Shown: positions 1 to 11,378, counted from the first letter of the stretch. The stretch: DNA of 64,000 nt from Metaphire vulgaris (GCA_018105865.1 JACLAT010000155.1:21001-85000); one strand, 5' to 3'. Translations and numbers: made by a program. Notes: generated by a model from the sequence alone, not told the origin.

Positions 1-3
1 TAA

Positions 4-9
<6 letters not shown>

Positions 10-80
<71 letters not shown>
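10..80. repeat. CA then TA dinucleotide microsatellite
   Basis: A run of CA dinucleotides passes directly into a run of TA. The flank to about 199 is paralogous to the sequence beside the TA microsatellites inside the C modules (for example near 43,000-43,140), so the left edge of the window is a diverged relative of that stretch. Confidence 0.9.
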
Positions 81-83
<3 letters not shown>

Positions 84-299
84 ATAGCGTTCAGCGTGTC
101 AAGAAAACATCATCGCTGTTCGAATAAAGTAAAGTACAGTACAGTTTATTTTCCAACTCATAAATAAATAAGCTGGCAAATGTCATTATGGCATGTGGTC
201 AGGGCTGGATTAATCATTAGGCAAACAAGACACGTGCCTAGGGCACCACGCGTTTGGGGCACCACAAGTCCTCAAGAAAATGTGTGTATTGTCCCGGTG

Positions 300-900
300 T
301 AGCATATTATAATGACTCCCATATAATAATAACTCCCCCTCTCATTATTATATGTATAATAAAGACCCCTCATTATTATATATAATAATAACTCTCTCTA
401 TATATTATAATAATTCCCAGAAGAAGTAGGCCTAAAAAATGAAAAATAACCCCAATTTATAAAAAAATGTCTCTAAAATTGTTATATGAAATTTTAGACC
501 CATTTCCAATCTCCCAGTTTTCCTAAAATTCCTGAAAGGGCAATGTTTACCAGAATGTTAAACTACTTAGATGCATTTAATATGCTATCCAGTGATCAAT
601 ATGGTTTCAGCCCTATTTTTCCACTTAAATGCCAATAATGAATTTAATTTATACCAAAACAACAAATTTTGAATCCCACAAGCACACTATTTGGAACAAT
701 CCTCGATATATAAAAAGCTTTTGGTGCTCTAGACCATGGTATCTCAGCTGGCTTCTGAAAAACTAAGGGAGTTATTATAATATAGAGAGAGTTATTATTA
801 TATATATAATAATGATGGGGGGAGTCATTATTATATATATAATAATGAGGGTGAGTTATTATTATATGGGAGTCATAATAATATACTATACCGGTGTAGC
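300..900. repeat. AT-rich inverted repeat flanking a LINE scrap
   Basis: The stretch at about 300-420 (repeated TAATAATAACTCCC and CTCATTATTATAT blocks) recurs in inverse orientation at about 770-900. The arms are rich in ATTATTATA and could fold back around 420-770. Confidence 0.7.
480..770 (+). pseudogene. LINE reverse-transcriptase fragment, heavily decayed
   Basis: Split over frames, the plus strand shows scraps that resemble the N-terminal part of a non-LTR reverse transcriptase, such as a PISNLPVFLK-like stretch and NMLSSDQYGF. Stops and frameshifts interrupt it, so it is a relic. The call rests on short motif resemblance only. Confidence 0.35.
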
Positions 901-1194
901 ATGTTATAACGACCCCATACTAATATTTATGTAATTACATTTTCGTTTTTAAAATGTAATTATGACTAATCGGAAAATGATACTTTAGCACACCCACTTA
1001 TATTAATTACATAATTTATTCATTTTTCATTTACATCTTTGCACATATTTTTTTCAGGTTGGGACCCCAAGATACAGAATTACCTTATAGTAGGTTTTAT
1101 ATAAGTGATAGTAGTACAAACATATGTCTTAGCAACGGTTTTTCTTTGTTAGTTTTTTGCATAATATTGAACATACCAGCGGTCAGTCACAGTA

Positions 1195-2620
1195 GTAGTA
1201 GTAGTAGTAGTAGACTTCTTTAGCGCCATTGTAGTAGTACATCTGCACCAGTCGATGGTCGCTTCAGTGAATAATCGTAGTCGTGAATCATTGTCCGTGG
1301 TGAATCGAGGTTGTAATCCAAAGGTCAGTCCGTACTTCCAGATTCCAGGTTAAGGCGGATATGCAGTCAGGAATAGATGTGTTTTAAGTCTAGACCTGAA
1401 GGTAGTAAGACAATCAGTTTGGCGGACCTGTACCGGCAGAGAATTCCAAAGTCTGGGTCCGGCGACAGAAAAAGCACGTTTTCCAGTAGTAGTCCTGCTA
1501 TAGGGTATGTAAAGAGTAGTAGCGTCAGATGACCTCGTTGAGTGCTGGTTGTCTTGAGCAGTCAGTAACGATCGGAGATACATTGGCTGATTTGTGTGGA
1601 GCGTCTTATGCACAATGAGACTTATCTTGAATTCAATTCTTTGTTTGACAGGTAGCCAATGAAGTGATTTTAGGATCGGTGTGATGTGCTCATATTTGGC
1701 AGTTCCAGTGATAGCCCTGGCTAATGAATTTTGAATCCTTTGCAGGCGGTTTAAGTCGGATTTTGAAATACCAGTATACAGTGAATTGCAGTAGTCGAGA
1801 CGACTCGATACCAAAGCGTTGGCCAGAGGAATAAGTGCAGAGGAAGGGATGAGGTGTCTAATCGCCCTTACATCTCGCATGTTATAGTGAGCAGAACGGC
1901 AGACGAAGGAAATGTGTTCTGAGAATGAGAGGTGATTATCAAAAATAACTCCAAGATTTCGAGCAGACTGAGAGGGATGAATCGGTGAAGTGCCAAAGGA
2001 AAGACATGTTGATGACAAGTCAATCTTCTTAAGCTGAGGTGGTGTTCCAATCAGTAGAAATTGGGTTTTTTCTGGATTTAGGAGGAGTTTGTTTTTATTC
2101 ATCCAAGTGTGCACAGAAGCCAGAATGCTTGACAGACGTTCCAGGGATGGTAAGGTAGATGGTTGGTCGAAACTCAAAAAAATTTGGGTATCGTCTGCGT
2201 ACAAATGATAAGCAGCATTTTGCATGTTGAGAAGGTGACTGAGAGGGGCAGTGTAGAGTATAAAAAGAAGAGGTCCTAAAACAGAGCCTTGTGGGACACC
2301 GCAATCAAGCTTTCTAGATTCTGACATGCAGTTCTTGACACACACAGATTGCATACGATTTTGAAGATAAGACTTGAACCAATTTAGTGCAGCACCGGTA
2401 ATGCCAAACCAGTTTTCGAGCCGGTGAATGAGTATCGAGTGGTTCACGTGTCAAATGCAGCGGTGAGATCCAGGAGGACAAGAGCAGTGACTTTACCTGA
2501 TCTATAGCGGTTATGATGCTATTCTGAACAGTAAGAAGAGCTGTTTCTGCGGAATGAAGCTTACGATATGCCGATTGAAGAGGTGTATAAAGAGAGTTTA
2601 AGGAGGATCTGGAGTCCGGG
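1195..2620 (-). pseudogene. CR1/L2-like LINE, reverse-transcriptase C-terminal half and 3' end
   Basis: A 365-codon open frame (2447 down to 1350) carries the reverse-transcriptase core: GVPQGSVLGPLLF (motif B), YADDTQIF (catalytic YADD box), then the C-terminal thumb pattern LDYCNSLY, LARAITG, HWLPVKQRIEFKI and GKRAFSVAGPRLWNSLP. Upstream the frame is broken near 2,447-2,530, and RT continues in other frames (LYTPLQSAYRKLHSAETALL, then VLLDLTAAFDT) to about 2,620. The 3' end is a short CTA repeat near 1,195-1,212. This is a 5'-truncated non-LTR retrotransposon lying inside the hAT-like element. No endonuclease domain remains. Confidence 0.85.
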
Positions 2621-2705
2621 CAGTGGAGGATCTGGGGTCCGGGGCAGAAGGGGGCACCCATGTGGGTTTGTGTCTAGGGCACCAAGTTGGCCTAATCCGC
2701 CCCGG

Positions 2706-3075
2706 CATATGGTAAAGGGATCAAGAACAGTAAATATATTCAGTCCTTCAAAAACAAAGACCAAGCTATCATAATTGATAAATAACAATAATAAAAATGA
2801 ACTTCTATAGCACCAATTATAATACCTATGGATATCAATCGATGGTACTTCAAATCCATCCGCAGAAGACCAGGTCCACCCAGAGATCAGACAAAGGGAA
2901 AGAGCAAGACAGACTATAGAGGAAAGGCTGATTGAAAGAGATGTGTTTTAAGCCTGGATCTCAAAATACCCAATGATCTGACAGCCAGAAGGAGAGTGTT
3001 CCAGATATTTGACCCAGAAAAAGAAAAAAGCTGTCTTACCAATTTCAGTGTTTGTTTTAGGTACATTTAACAATG
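2706..3075 (-). mobile_element. CR1/L2-like LINE 3' terminal fragment
   Basis: The minus strand encodes a decayed LINE C-terminus (GKTAFSFSGSNIWNTLLLAV and LKTHLFQSAFPL). A 3' UTR follows that is clearly related to the sequence at 17,110-17,290 in module C. The hAT-like element interrupts this copy's neighbourhood. Confidence 0.65.
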
Positions 3076-3095
3076 AAACAGCAAACATTGTTGAA

Positions 3096-3124
3096 TAATT
3101 AATTAATTAATTAATTAATTAATT
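3096..3124. repeat. AATT tetranucleotide microsatellite
   Basis: About seven tandem AATT units. Confidence 0.9.
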
Positions 3125-3530
3125 GGATAATTTTATTATTTGGAAAGTAGTATATGTTTTAAAATTTTTCTTTTAAATTCATTTAAATTTAATATATTAG
3201 TTATAAAGGAGGGGAGAATTTCAGATTCGAGATCCAAATATAGTAAATATAGTTCGAATATAGTAAATATTCTGGTGTTAGTTTTTGCAAACGGAATAAT
3301 ATATTGATTATTAATTCTTGCATTGTGAGTATGTAGTTTATTATTTTAAAATAGTAATTTTTATTTTAAAAATCAGTGGTAGAAGTTTGTTTTTATATTT
3401 ACACATTAAGGTTGAGGTTCGTTGTTTATGAATATCAGCAATAATACAGTAAGAATATTTACAGTTTTATATAGATTTATTGTATTGGTAAAATACAATA
3501 CTGTAAAATGGCTTTTTATTAATAGATTTC
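3125..3530. other. AT-rich DNA with no recognised gene
   Basis: Very AT-rich sequence with no open frame of note and no motif I can name. It is probably decayed transposon DNA. Confidence 0.5.
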
Positions 3531-3534
3531 ATTA

Positions 3535-5960
3535 TATCATCGTCATCATTTCCTCTTTCCTTCAGTAGTTGAAGATAAGGTGACATCATGAATCAAGCAT
3601 TTCCAGGCAGTTGTTTCTTTTGATGTTTTTGTTGATGTTGTTATAGCCATTCCAGTTCATTCTTCTATATCGTCCGCCCATCTTCTGTTCGACCGACCTC
3701 TCTTTTTTTCCTGGCATGATACCTTGTTGAATTGCTGGTTGTATGTTATCTTTGGCATCTCTTTGTGTGACCGAAATAAGTCAATTTGCGTCTTTGGCAG
3801 GTGTGAAAGAATTTTCGTTTGGTATTGGCTCTTTTTATAACTTCTTCGTTTGTTTGGTTTTTCTGTCCATGATATTCTTTGCATTGTTCTGAAGTAAAAC
3901 ATTTCAAAGGCATCTAGTTTTTGTATTATTTTCTTTTTGATGGCCCAGCTTTCACATCCATATGTTGCTGCACTCCATTCCATACATTCCATTGATCTTC
4001 GTTTGTTTTCAATGCTGATAGTGTTGCTTTTCCAGACAATTTTTAATCTCCACATTACTTCTCTGCCTTTTCCTATTCGTGAGTTTATTTCTTCTTCAAG
4101 ATTTTCATCACTGCTGATTACTGCTCCTATATATGTGAATGTGTCTGCCTGTTCAAGATTCTGTTCATTGACAGTAATCTTAATTTTCTTTCCATTTGTT
4201 GTCTTGACTTTTGTTTTAGCTTCGTTGCGGTGAAGGCCATATTTTTTGCTTTCCAAACTTATTCTGTCGACCAGTTGCTGTAATTCTTCTTCCGATGTTG
4301 CTATTAGGATTATAACATCAGCATTTCTCTAATTGTTGATTGTTTTTCCATCATCAATCCCTGCTGCTTTTCTGTTTGCTGATTTCCTCACAGCTTCTTC
4401 TACCTCAGATCTCTGGGGAGGAGGTTCAGAGTCTTGCCTATTGTTATTTGGGTGTGTGTTTATTTCTTCCATGCTTTCATTTCACCATAAAACAATTCAT
4501 TTCAGTATTCCTTCAATCTGTCTGCTATCATTTTCTTATCAGATGACATTAAACCATTTTTTATCTACATTAATACAGTAATTCAGTGCAATTTTGGAGC
4601 AAATTTCCTGGTCAGATCCTTTAATTTTTCATATGTTCCTCTGTTATTCCCTCAGTTTGCTTGTTCTTCCAGTTCAGTACAGATGCTATTGATTTGCTGG
4701 CTTTTGTCTCCTCCTAAGTTCTTTTGCACCTCTTGATTTAACTTTTTGTATTGTTCTTGTTCTACAAGTGTGGTTGTATTTTCAATAGTCTTTCTCGTGT
4801 AACTAACTTCCATGTCTCTGATGTTATCCATTCTTTGTTCTTGCGTTTTTGTTTCTTCTGTAGATTTTGCACCGCTGTATCCTTCCCATAATTCATCAAG
4901 TGCTTTTTCTTCTTGCACTTTTTGTAATATTGCAAACCTATTTATTTAAGTTATATTTGATTGGTTGCTGTGGCTTCTTTAATTTTGTAGACGTATCTTC
5001 ATAACTGCCACTAGCAGTTGGTGGTCACTATCAACAGCTGTACCAGGGGAAGTTTTACAGTTCATCGCAATTCTTCTCCATCTATCATTTGTTATAATGT
5101 AAGCAATTTGATTTTTGGTTTGACCATTTGGTGAGGTCCAAGTGTATATTCATCTTGGGTGCTGCTGGAAGAATGTGTTTTGGATGACCATTCCATTCTC
5201 TTCACAAAAATCTGCCAGTAGTTGTCGTCTTTCATTCCTATTGCCCACACCCCAAGTACCTACATAGTTTGCTTTTGTTCCGTCACTTTCAATTTTTGCA
5301 TTGAAATCTCCACGAATGATTGCTATTTATTTCTTTGAGATGTGCAATAATTCTTCACATATCTGATTGTAGAATTCTTGAATTTCATCTTCCTCTGCCT
5401 CAGACGTTGGTGCATAAACCTGTAAGATGCTTATTTTAATCGGACTTCCTGCTATCTTTGTGCTGAGTATTCTGTCACTGATAGTTTTGTATCTAATTAT
5501 ATTGGGCGATAGATCTATTCTGATATAAAATGCAACTCATTTTTGTCCCGATTTTGTTCAACCACTGTACACGGTGGTATTTCCCTTGGTGGTAATAAAA
5601 TGTCTTTCTCCTTCCCATCTCGTTTCTGCAAAACCTTCCACATCTACTTTAAATCGTTTTAGTTCGGATTCCACGAGTGCTAGTTTTCCCACTCCTATCA
5701 GGCTTCTTACATTCCAGGTGCCGAGTCTGAATTTGTGTTTTCTTGTCTTTATCTTAGTCATGCTTGAGTTTGGCTGGAAATTTTCGACTTCAGGACTTCC
5801 CTCTCTGGGCTTTGACCATGATGTGTCATCAATGCTTTTTGAAGGCTTCCAGTCTCCCTTGCCGTTCAGTCCTTCCCCAGTAGTGTTTAGCTCAACATCT
5901 ACCCTGGGGGTTTCCGTTTCCGTCAAACAAATATAATTACCTTTATCTGCTCTTTTCATG
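3535..5960 (-). pseudogene. Degenerate endonuclease-reverse transcriptase LINE
   Basis: Read on the minus strand, the element starts near 5,959 with the N-terminus of an APE-type endonuclease (RLGTWNVRSL, then a GFAETRWEG stretch; 133-codon frame 5959-5558). Frame-broken endonuclease follows to about 5,100. An unassigned open frame at 4918-4652 could be linker. A 199-codon frame (4256-3657) holds the post-RT region, including DTFTYIGAVISSD, AATYGCESWAIKKK and a degenerate C-terminus. The catalytic YADD segment is lost or unreadable near 4,260-4,330. The 3' end carries a short GATGAT tail near 3,535. A full LINE of this type would encode roughly 900-1,000 residues in one frame, so this copy is dead. 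Confidence 0.75.
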
Positions 5961-6699
5961 ACGTGTACTATAGTTTGATTAAGACAGTAGGTCCCAAGTC
6001 TTTCTGTCTCGCGGTTGCAAAGCCTTTATATCAATTGGATTGATATCTCACCTTCACATAAGGTAATCAGCACTGCTGAATACAAATAACTAGCTGACCT
6101 TCAACTGCTGCTTGCTACTCTCCTGCCGCTGCCAAGTGAGAGAGAAATTGGTTCTTCTGCTTCCTTGCCGTTGTCTATATAGGTCATCCGCGAACGGAGT
6201 CATTGTCCTCTTTCTTAGGTGTCGCTATTCGCCGGTGGAAACAATTCTTTTGAAGGATCGCGATTATTTCGATCGATGACTTAATTTCCCGCATTTCGAT
6301 CGCTTTTCCGCTTTTCGAGTGCTTTTCGATCAAAACATTTCGATACTTGCCACTGATAAAGAAAATTCGAGAAAATTCGAGAAAATCTGCTTAAAATCCG
6401 CTTAAAAGACGTTCCAGCATTATATGCCTAATAATATTAAATATTTTAGATAATTTGTTATCTAGTAATTCTGGTCAGGGATTTTGGAGATGTTTTTGAG
6501 AGAATTTGTATATTATTAATTTTCAGTCTCGGAATGCAGCTAGGCATTATTTTGCTTTTAGGTCTAAATATTATAAAATTGGTTGTATGAATATCTAATA
6601 ATAGGTATTATTTGTAGACCAGTCAGTAATTTTGAGTAGTTCAAGAATTATTTGAGAGATAAGTTCATTTAAATTAGAGTGACTAGCCACTACATTGGC
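5961..6699. other. Possible LINE 5' region and AT-rich DNA
   Basis: No gene is recognised. The first half may be the 5' UTR of the LINE that ends at 5,960. The second half is AT-rich and may be the decayed 3' part of the RT fragment that follows. Confidence 0.4.
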
Positions 6700-7098
6700 A
6701 TCTTCAAATAATAAGTAAATAGAGTAAGACGAAATTTTTGGTGTCATTAAAAATAATAAATAGGAGAGGCCCTAGAATAGAGCCTTGAGGAACAACAAAT
6801 TTTAAATTTAATTTATTGGAAATAGTAGAATTTATGTAGGTGTATTGCATGCGATTTGTCAGATAGCTAGAAAACCAGTGATGAGATTGATTACATTGAC
6901 CCTTGATTACATAATGTTGTAATTTATGGTCAATTACATCAAATGCTCTTGCTAAATCAAGAAAAAATATCAATAGTATATTTATTATTTTTTAAAAATT
7001 CTGAATTGTCATCTGTTAATTTAAGTGGGGCATATGAATAATATGCTTGGACCTGAAGCCAAATTGAGAATGAGAAAGCATGTTATATTTATCTAAGT
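6700..7098 (-). pseudogene. Non-LTR reverse-transcriptase fragment
   Basis: The minus strand reads SQFGFRSK near 7,060, then FFLDLARAFDVIDHK (motif A) and FVVPQGSILGPLLFIIFND (motif B). These are in the correct order for a CR1/jockey-type RT. The part from 7,035 to 7,098 is also present in module C (near 13,740-13,800 and 46,660-46,730). The unit homology to the right arms therefore begins inside this LINE. Confidence 0.75.
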
Positions 7099-7107
7099 AA
7101 TTTATGA

Positions 7108-7993
7108 TTCTGGAGTGCATATCTAGACTGGCATTAAAGAATATAAAAACAGGAGTTAAATGCAGTGGGGAAGATCTAAACAACTTGAAGTTTGCAGACG
7201 ATATCAGCCTGATGAGTGAAAATATTCAGGATCTACAAACTATCACTAATGAAGTAAATGATACAAGCAAACAATTTGGCCTGAAAATTAACAATTGAAA
7301 AACAAAAGATATGGTTGTTTCGAGGGACGGCAACGATGAAATAGAAATCATACTAAATGGACAAATATTGGGAAAAGTTGAAACATTCAAGTACGTAAGA
7401 GGAATACTCAAGAGCGACGGAAAACACACAGAGGACGTGAAAATGAAAATAATTAGATGATTACAAACAATGGGAAGAATGAGAACACACCTGGAGGAAC
7501 AAAAGCTTAACAATTAATACAAAACTGAAATTGTACAATACATTAGTAATACCCCAAATTTTATATGGATGGGAAACTTGGGTAATAAAAAAAGCAGACG
7601 AAAAAGGTTTAATAGTTGCAGAGATGAGCTGTCTAAGAAAAATAATGGGAGTCAGCAAATATCAACAATTGAGAAATGAAGACATCAGGCAACATACAGG
7701 AGCCACAGAAACAATTATCGGTAAAGTACGCAAAAGGAGATTAAATTGTTTTGGGCATGTTAAAAGAATGGACAACAATAGATGGGCCTAGAAAGCACTG
7801 CATACGCACAAAGTAGAAGGAGACAGAGGGAGAGGAAGGCCGAGAAAAAGATGGATGGATAACATCAAGGAAGATCTCAAGCAAAGAACATGTCGATTGT
7901 TGAAGGATGCAGATTAGCGCAAGATCGAGCGAAGTGGAAACGTTTCGTATCTAACTATTGCCGCCATGCAGGCAGAAAGTGAAGATGATGATG
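7108..7993 (+). mobile_element. 5'-truncated LINE insertion with target-site duplication
   Basis: The plus strand carries an RT remnant with LKFADDISLM (catalytic FADD box, about 7,191) and a C-terminal run including YGWETWVIKKADEK and GRGRPRKRW, broken by stops and frameshifts. It ends in a GATGATGATGA tail. The 9-bp direct repeat aatttatga flanks it at 7099-7107 and 7994-8002. The related sequence at about 13,735, 46,720 and 52,435 lacks the insert and has one copy of the 9-mer. This is a clear filled-versus-empty site for an insertion unique to this arm. Confidence 0.85.
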
Positions 7994-8040
7994 AATTTAT
8001 GAGTCTAATGTAAAGTGCCTGTGTGCCTCTTTCTGTAGGG

Positions 8041-8055
8041 CAGTGGTTCTCAACG
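8041..8055 (+). mobile_element. hAT-type terminal sequence, module A copy 1
   Basis: CAGTGGTTCTCAACG is the classical hAT transposon end. It sits in LINE-derived flank. The inverted partner at 13,667-13,681 shares this flank as its reverse complement, so the two ends are a palindromic duplication of one end and not the two TIRs of a single element. Confidence 0.55.
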
Positions 8056-8690
8056 TCCTCTGCATGCCACCAGGGGCAATTTGAATTTTAAAGGGGCAAT
8101 TGGAACATTTAAAATTTGTAACAGGGCAATTTGAGAATCATATAATATCCCTTGTTTAATAGACTACGACATGATGACCCCAACCGTGTTAGAAAAAAAC
8201 GTTTCCGTTGATTAGTCAATAGATAGTTTAACAAGTGGAGTGATTGACCAGAATAGCAAGTTAAATTCTGCGTTATAGACGACTGTTACGTAACAGATGC
8301 GATGATCCATTTACTTTTGCTTATTAGTTTTCTGTTTCGCAAACAGCAAGGCACTATCAATTAATCATTGCTATAGAGCCTAAATAATAAATTCCAGACC
8401 TTGCAGTGCATTTACTTGCCATGTCCATCGGGACGGAGTGGACATCCTAAGTATGGTCTACCTAACACCCTCCTCTGACGACGAGTGATTGTCAAAATAC
8501 TAGAACATTTTAAGATTACATTATACTGCGAATGGATCTTCTGGTAAGGGGGTTGTCAGTCGCCGATATATTTGACTTTAACATGTCACTTCAGTGAAAC
8601 ATTGACACTGTCAAAATATTTCTTCTCAGGCCTTCGAATATTGTACTTATCGGTACTTGCTATGTTAGAATCTCGTAATGGGCGAATTAC

Positions 8691-8784
8691 CTGTTTCTGG
8701 TATTTCTGTCTGAGCCATCGCCTGGAACAGAAAAACTGTCGCAATGAGAATCATCGCGAAGAGTTGAACGACTCCTTTCGCCAT
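8691..8784 (-). CDS. First coding exon of a secreted protein, copy 1
   Basis: An ATG at 8784 opens 31 codons. The N-terminus is short and polar and is followed by a hydrophobic core (VQLFAMILIATVFLFQ), then AMA and a polar QTEIPET tail. This is a textbook signal peptide with predicted cleavage after AMA. The exon ends in phase 1 at a CAG/GTAATT splice donor (8690-8689). A TATA-like box lies about 90 bp upstream. No convincing second exon is visible before the LINE at 8,040, so the gene is a fragment or its later exons lie elsewhere. The longer antisense open frame here is a shadow. The mature peptide is unknown. Confidence 0.6.
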
Positions 8785-8866
8785 TGCAGATCACCGTTCG
8801 ACCAACTGATGAAGAACAGAGTTGCTGAGCGTAGATCGTCAATGATTTCCACCAATCTCAACGCCG

Positions 8867-8875
8867 CCTTTTATG
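8867..8875 (-). promoter_or_regulatory. TATA-like box for the secreted-protein exon
   Basis: CATAAAAGG on the minus strand, 83-91 bp upstream of the ATG at 8784 and identical in all four A modules. Confidence 0.5.
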
Positions 8876-9070
8876 CAGAAATTTTTCGTCGCGCTTTGAA
8901 ATATTTTTCATTGGTATCGACGTAATGTGCATTAATTTGAATAGATTTTTCTCCCGATGGGCAACACAATAACTTGAGAAGAAAATAATAACCTCTGGGA
9001 AACATCATAAATAATTGATCAACTCCAGCGATTCAAGACGTTGCAGTGCATTGCTATGGTAGTTTGACAG

Positions 9071-9512
9071 GTGCGAATACATTATTAGATGACTTGAAAA
9101 ATCGATCATTACCATTTGTTTTCAAAAATATTTTGAAGACGTTTTATCAATTCTAGCGAATGAACGTTCCATGGCATTGCTATATAGTTGACGGGTGCGA
9201 ATACATTATTAGATGACTTGAAAAATCGATCATTACCATTTGTTTTCAAAAATATTTTGAAGACGTTTTATCAATTCTAGCGAATGAACGTTCCATGGCA
9301 TTGCTATATAGTTGACGGGTTCGAATACATTATTAGATGACTTGAAAAATCGATCATTACCATTTGTTTTCAAAAATATTTTGAAGACGTTTCATCAATT
9401 CTAGCGAATGAACGTTCCATGGCATTGCTATATAGTTGACGGGTGCGAATACATTATTAGATGACTTGAAAAATCGATCATTACCATTTGTTTTTAAAAA
9501 TATTTTCGAGAT
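9071..9512 (+). repeat. 124-bp tandem repeat, about 3.6 units
   Basis: Units start at 9071, 9195, 9319 and 9443 with GTGCGAATAC or GTTCGAATAC, an exact 124-bp period. Each contains AAAATCGATCATTACC and GAACGTTCCATGGC. The same repeat has about 1.5 units at the other A/B border (12,465-12,656). Confidence 0.9.
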
Positions 9513-10264
9513 ATTTAGAATATCTATATCTTCATCGCATTCGTTGCTGAAGCCACGAGGAAGTCCCGGAAAGAGGTCGGACTATTCGGACAAGTAGAAC
9601 TAGTAGGATCCGTTGTCGAATTGGCTGTGGTTTGGCGACCTCTGTGAGGGTCAACACTAGTGGGAAGATTGTAGCAGAAACATAAGGACTATTTTATTTA
9701 CCGAGTGGTTAGGTGATTGCCGAGTAGCTGTCCTATACAAGAAGGGCCAATGAAATAGGGACTGCTCTGTTTCGTTGCAAATATTTTCACATCCCCTAGT
9801 TAGATTGCATCAAATTTGGTGTACTTCTGAAATATAAAATCACGTATGCAGCCATTGTTGTCGCTCAAATGTCCAGGTGCAGCGGGGCCACCTAGCGAAC
9901 TCCATGCTAGAGGTAGTAATCATTCATAAGAATATGAACAAAAACGATTGTTTGCTAAAAGTAGTAACTGGAACAAAAGTGAGAAGTGTCGGTCTGTCAT
10001 GCAATTTCGCATGGACGTTTGGTCGCCTGTGAATAATATTATTGTCTTATGGGCTGCGTATAAATTCCTATAAAGCTATTATAATAGTTCTCGTCCGGAC
10101 AGAATGGGGACAATTGCTTCCTTGCTGTCTCTGCGTCGTACTGGTACGACCAACTTTTTTCAACAGGCGTTCAATACTCGTTCTACTTAGCATCTTATTT
10201 GGAGATTCTGTCAAAAGTCGTCGCAATCTCCAGAATACTCCTGACGCAGGCCATTTATTAAGTT

Positions 10265-10445
10265 TGGTACTTTCCCGTTATCCGGACCCAAGTGAAGAGA
10301 TACTTAGGGTTAGGGTGAGGATTATGGTTAGGGTTTAGGTTGTGGTGAGGGTTAGGGTTTTAGCCTAACCATAACCCTCACCCTAACCAACACCCTAACC
10401 CTAAACCTATCTCTTCACTGGGGTTCAGATAACGGGAAAATACCT
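10265..10445. repeat. Foldback palindrome with telomere-like arms
   Basis: The outer arms read GGTACTTTCCCGTTATC and, inverted, GGTATTTTCCCGTTATC, followed by AGTGAAGAGAT on both sides. The inner arms are degenerate TTAGGG repeats on the left and CCCTAA repeats on the right, meeting at about 10,361. The whole could form one long hairpin. It resembles a foldback MITE that captured or evolved telomere-like repeats. Confidence 0.75.
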
Positions 10446-10960
10446 TAAGTTTCTATATTCTGCCCAATTATTGACATATTCATAGAATTTCTTAACAAAC
10501 ACAGACTGTAAATAAAACAACGACATAAACGTGGCGCTAGCAAAGCAAAATAGCTAGAATTGTTATTTTAGGATCTATTTAATTACATCGCAAAACACAG
10601 TAGTCCTAGCTCATTTTTATGAACGCCTCTTACCCTTAGCCTGGTCTTTTCTCGTCCTGCTTTTCCCAATTTTGGAACCCTGGCTACGACTAATGTACGT
10701 ATTTTAGAATTTATCATTACAGTACAGGACTATGTTATTGAATGCAGATGGTTACATCAGTGGTTTTCACACAGGCTTACTTCGCCTCCTAAACCACTTA
10801 CAACAGGCCCGCCGGAACGAATTTTTGCCAGGGGGTGCAGATTTTGAGGAACGCACTGAGTACGGTCGGAACGAACTTTCAACAGGGGTGCTGCGGTGCA
10901 TGTCTAGAGATGTGATAGATGTGTATGTCGTTAGCAGTGTTTAATCTAGACTCCTGGACA

Positions 10961-11010
10961 CCGGGGGGAAACTGACAAAGCCGGGGGGAAACTGACAAAC
11001 CCGGGGGGAA
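10961..11010 (+). repeat. 20-bp G-rich tandem repeat, 2.5 units
   Basis: CCGGGGGGAAACTGACAAAG repeats at 10961, 10981 and 11001, the last being partial. Confidence 0.85.
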
Positions 11011-11039
11011 TTCTGCTAGGAGGCTGCTGTTAGTCCATG

Positions 11040-11240
11040 TAGTATGCCAAATTCAAATTTGCCAATTTTGTCAAAAATGTGCAATAAATTGCCTAAATTT
11101 TGCCTTAAAATGCCTAAACATGCAAAAAATTCCTAAAATTTGTCTTAAAATGCCTAAAAAATGCAAAAATGCCTAAACTTTAGAAGGAAATGCCTAGAAT
11201 TTGCCAAAAATTGCCTACAATTTGCAAAAATTTTGCAAAA
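11040..11240. repeat. Degenerate TGCCTAAA / TGCAAAAAT simple repeat
   Basis: Short words such as TGCCTAAAATT and TGCAAAAAT recur irregularly about a dozen times. It is non-coding low-complexity DNA. Confidence 0.7.
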
Positions 11241-11261
11241 AATTTTCTCGCCCCCCCAAGA

Positions 11262-11378
11262 AAAGTGTGAAATGACGCCATTGATCTTAGTGAAACGGTT
11301 AGAGAGTTGAGTAAGTAGAGTGGTTCTCCCATGCTTGAGGACCTCTGCTGGGATTCCGTCAATACCGGAAGCTTTCTC
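11262..11378 (-). pseudogene. LINE RT fragment
   Basis: The minus strand reads KASGIDGIPAEVLKHG, the conserved segment ahead of RT motif A in many non-LTR retrotransposons. Only about 40 codons remain. Confidence 0.6.

Larger units (their letters stand above)
200..2705. mobile_element. hAT-like non-autonomous DNA transposon with nested LINE DNA
   Basis: The left end begins CAGGGCTGGATTA and the right end is its imperfect inverse (TAATCCGCCCCGG). The flanks carry a probable 8-bp target duplication, catgtggt at 192-199 and catatggt at 2706-2713. The paralogous sequence in the C modules (near 17,325 and 43,130) reads straight through this site and so looks like an empty site. CAG-type ends plus an 8-bp duplication fit the hAT superfamily. 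No transposase is visible inside. The interior is an AT-rich inverted repeat and CR1-like LINE DNA, and the stretch from about 905 to 1,195 holds nothing I recognise. Confidence 0.6.
8041..9512 (+). repeat. Module A, copy 1
   Basis: This module runs from the CAGTGGTTCTCAACG end through the secreted-protein exon to the 124-bp tandem repeat. It recurs inverted at 12,465-13,681, direct at 46,765-47,985 and inverted at 50,932-52,394. The copies are nearly identical apart from the number of 124-bp repeats and homopolymer indels. Confidence 0.9.

Noticed and set aside
9071..9512. 124-bp tandem repeat considered as a CRISPR-like array
   Set aside because: The units are contiguous with no unique spacers and the DNA is eukaryotic. 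It is a minisatellite.
10042..10338. 98-codon frame in module B
   Set aside because: It runs into degenerate telomere repeats, carries no motif, and is preserved only because the modules are nearly identical.
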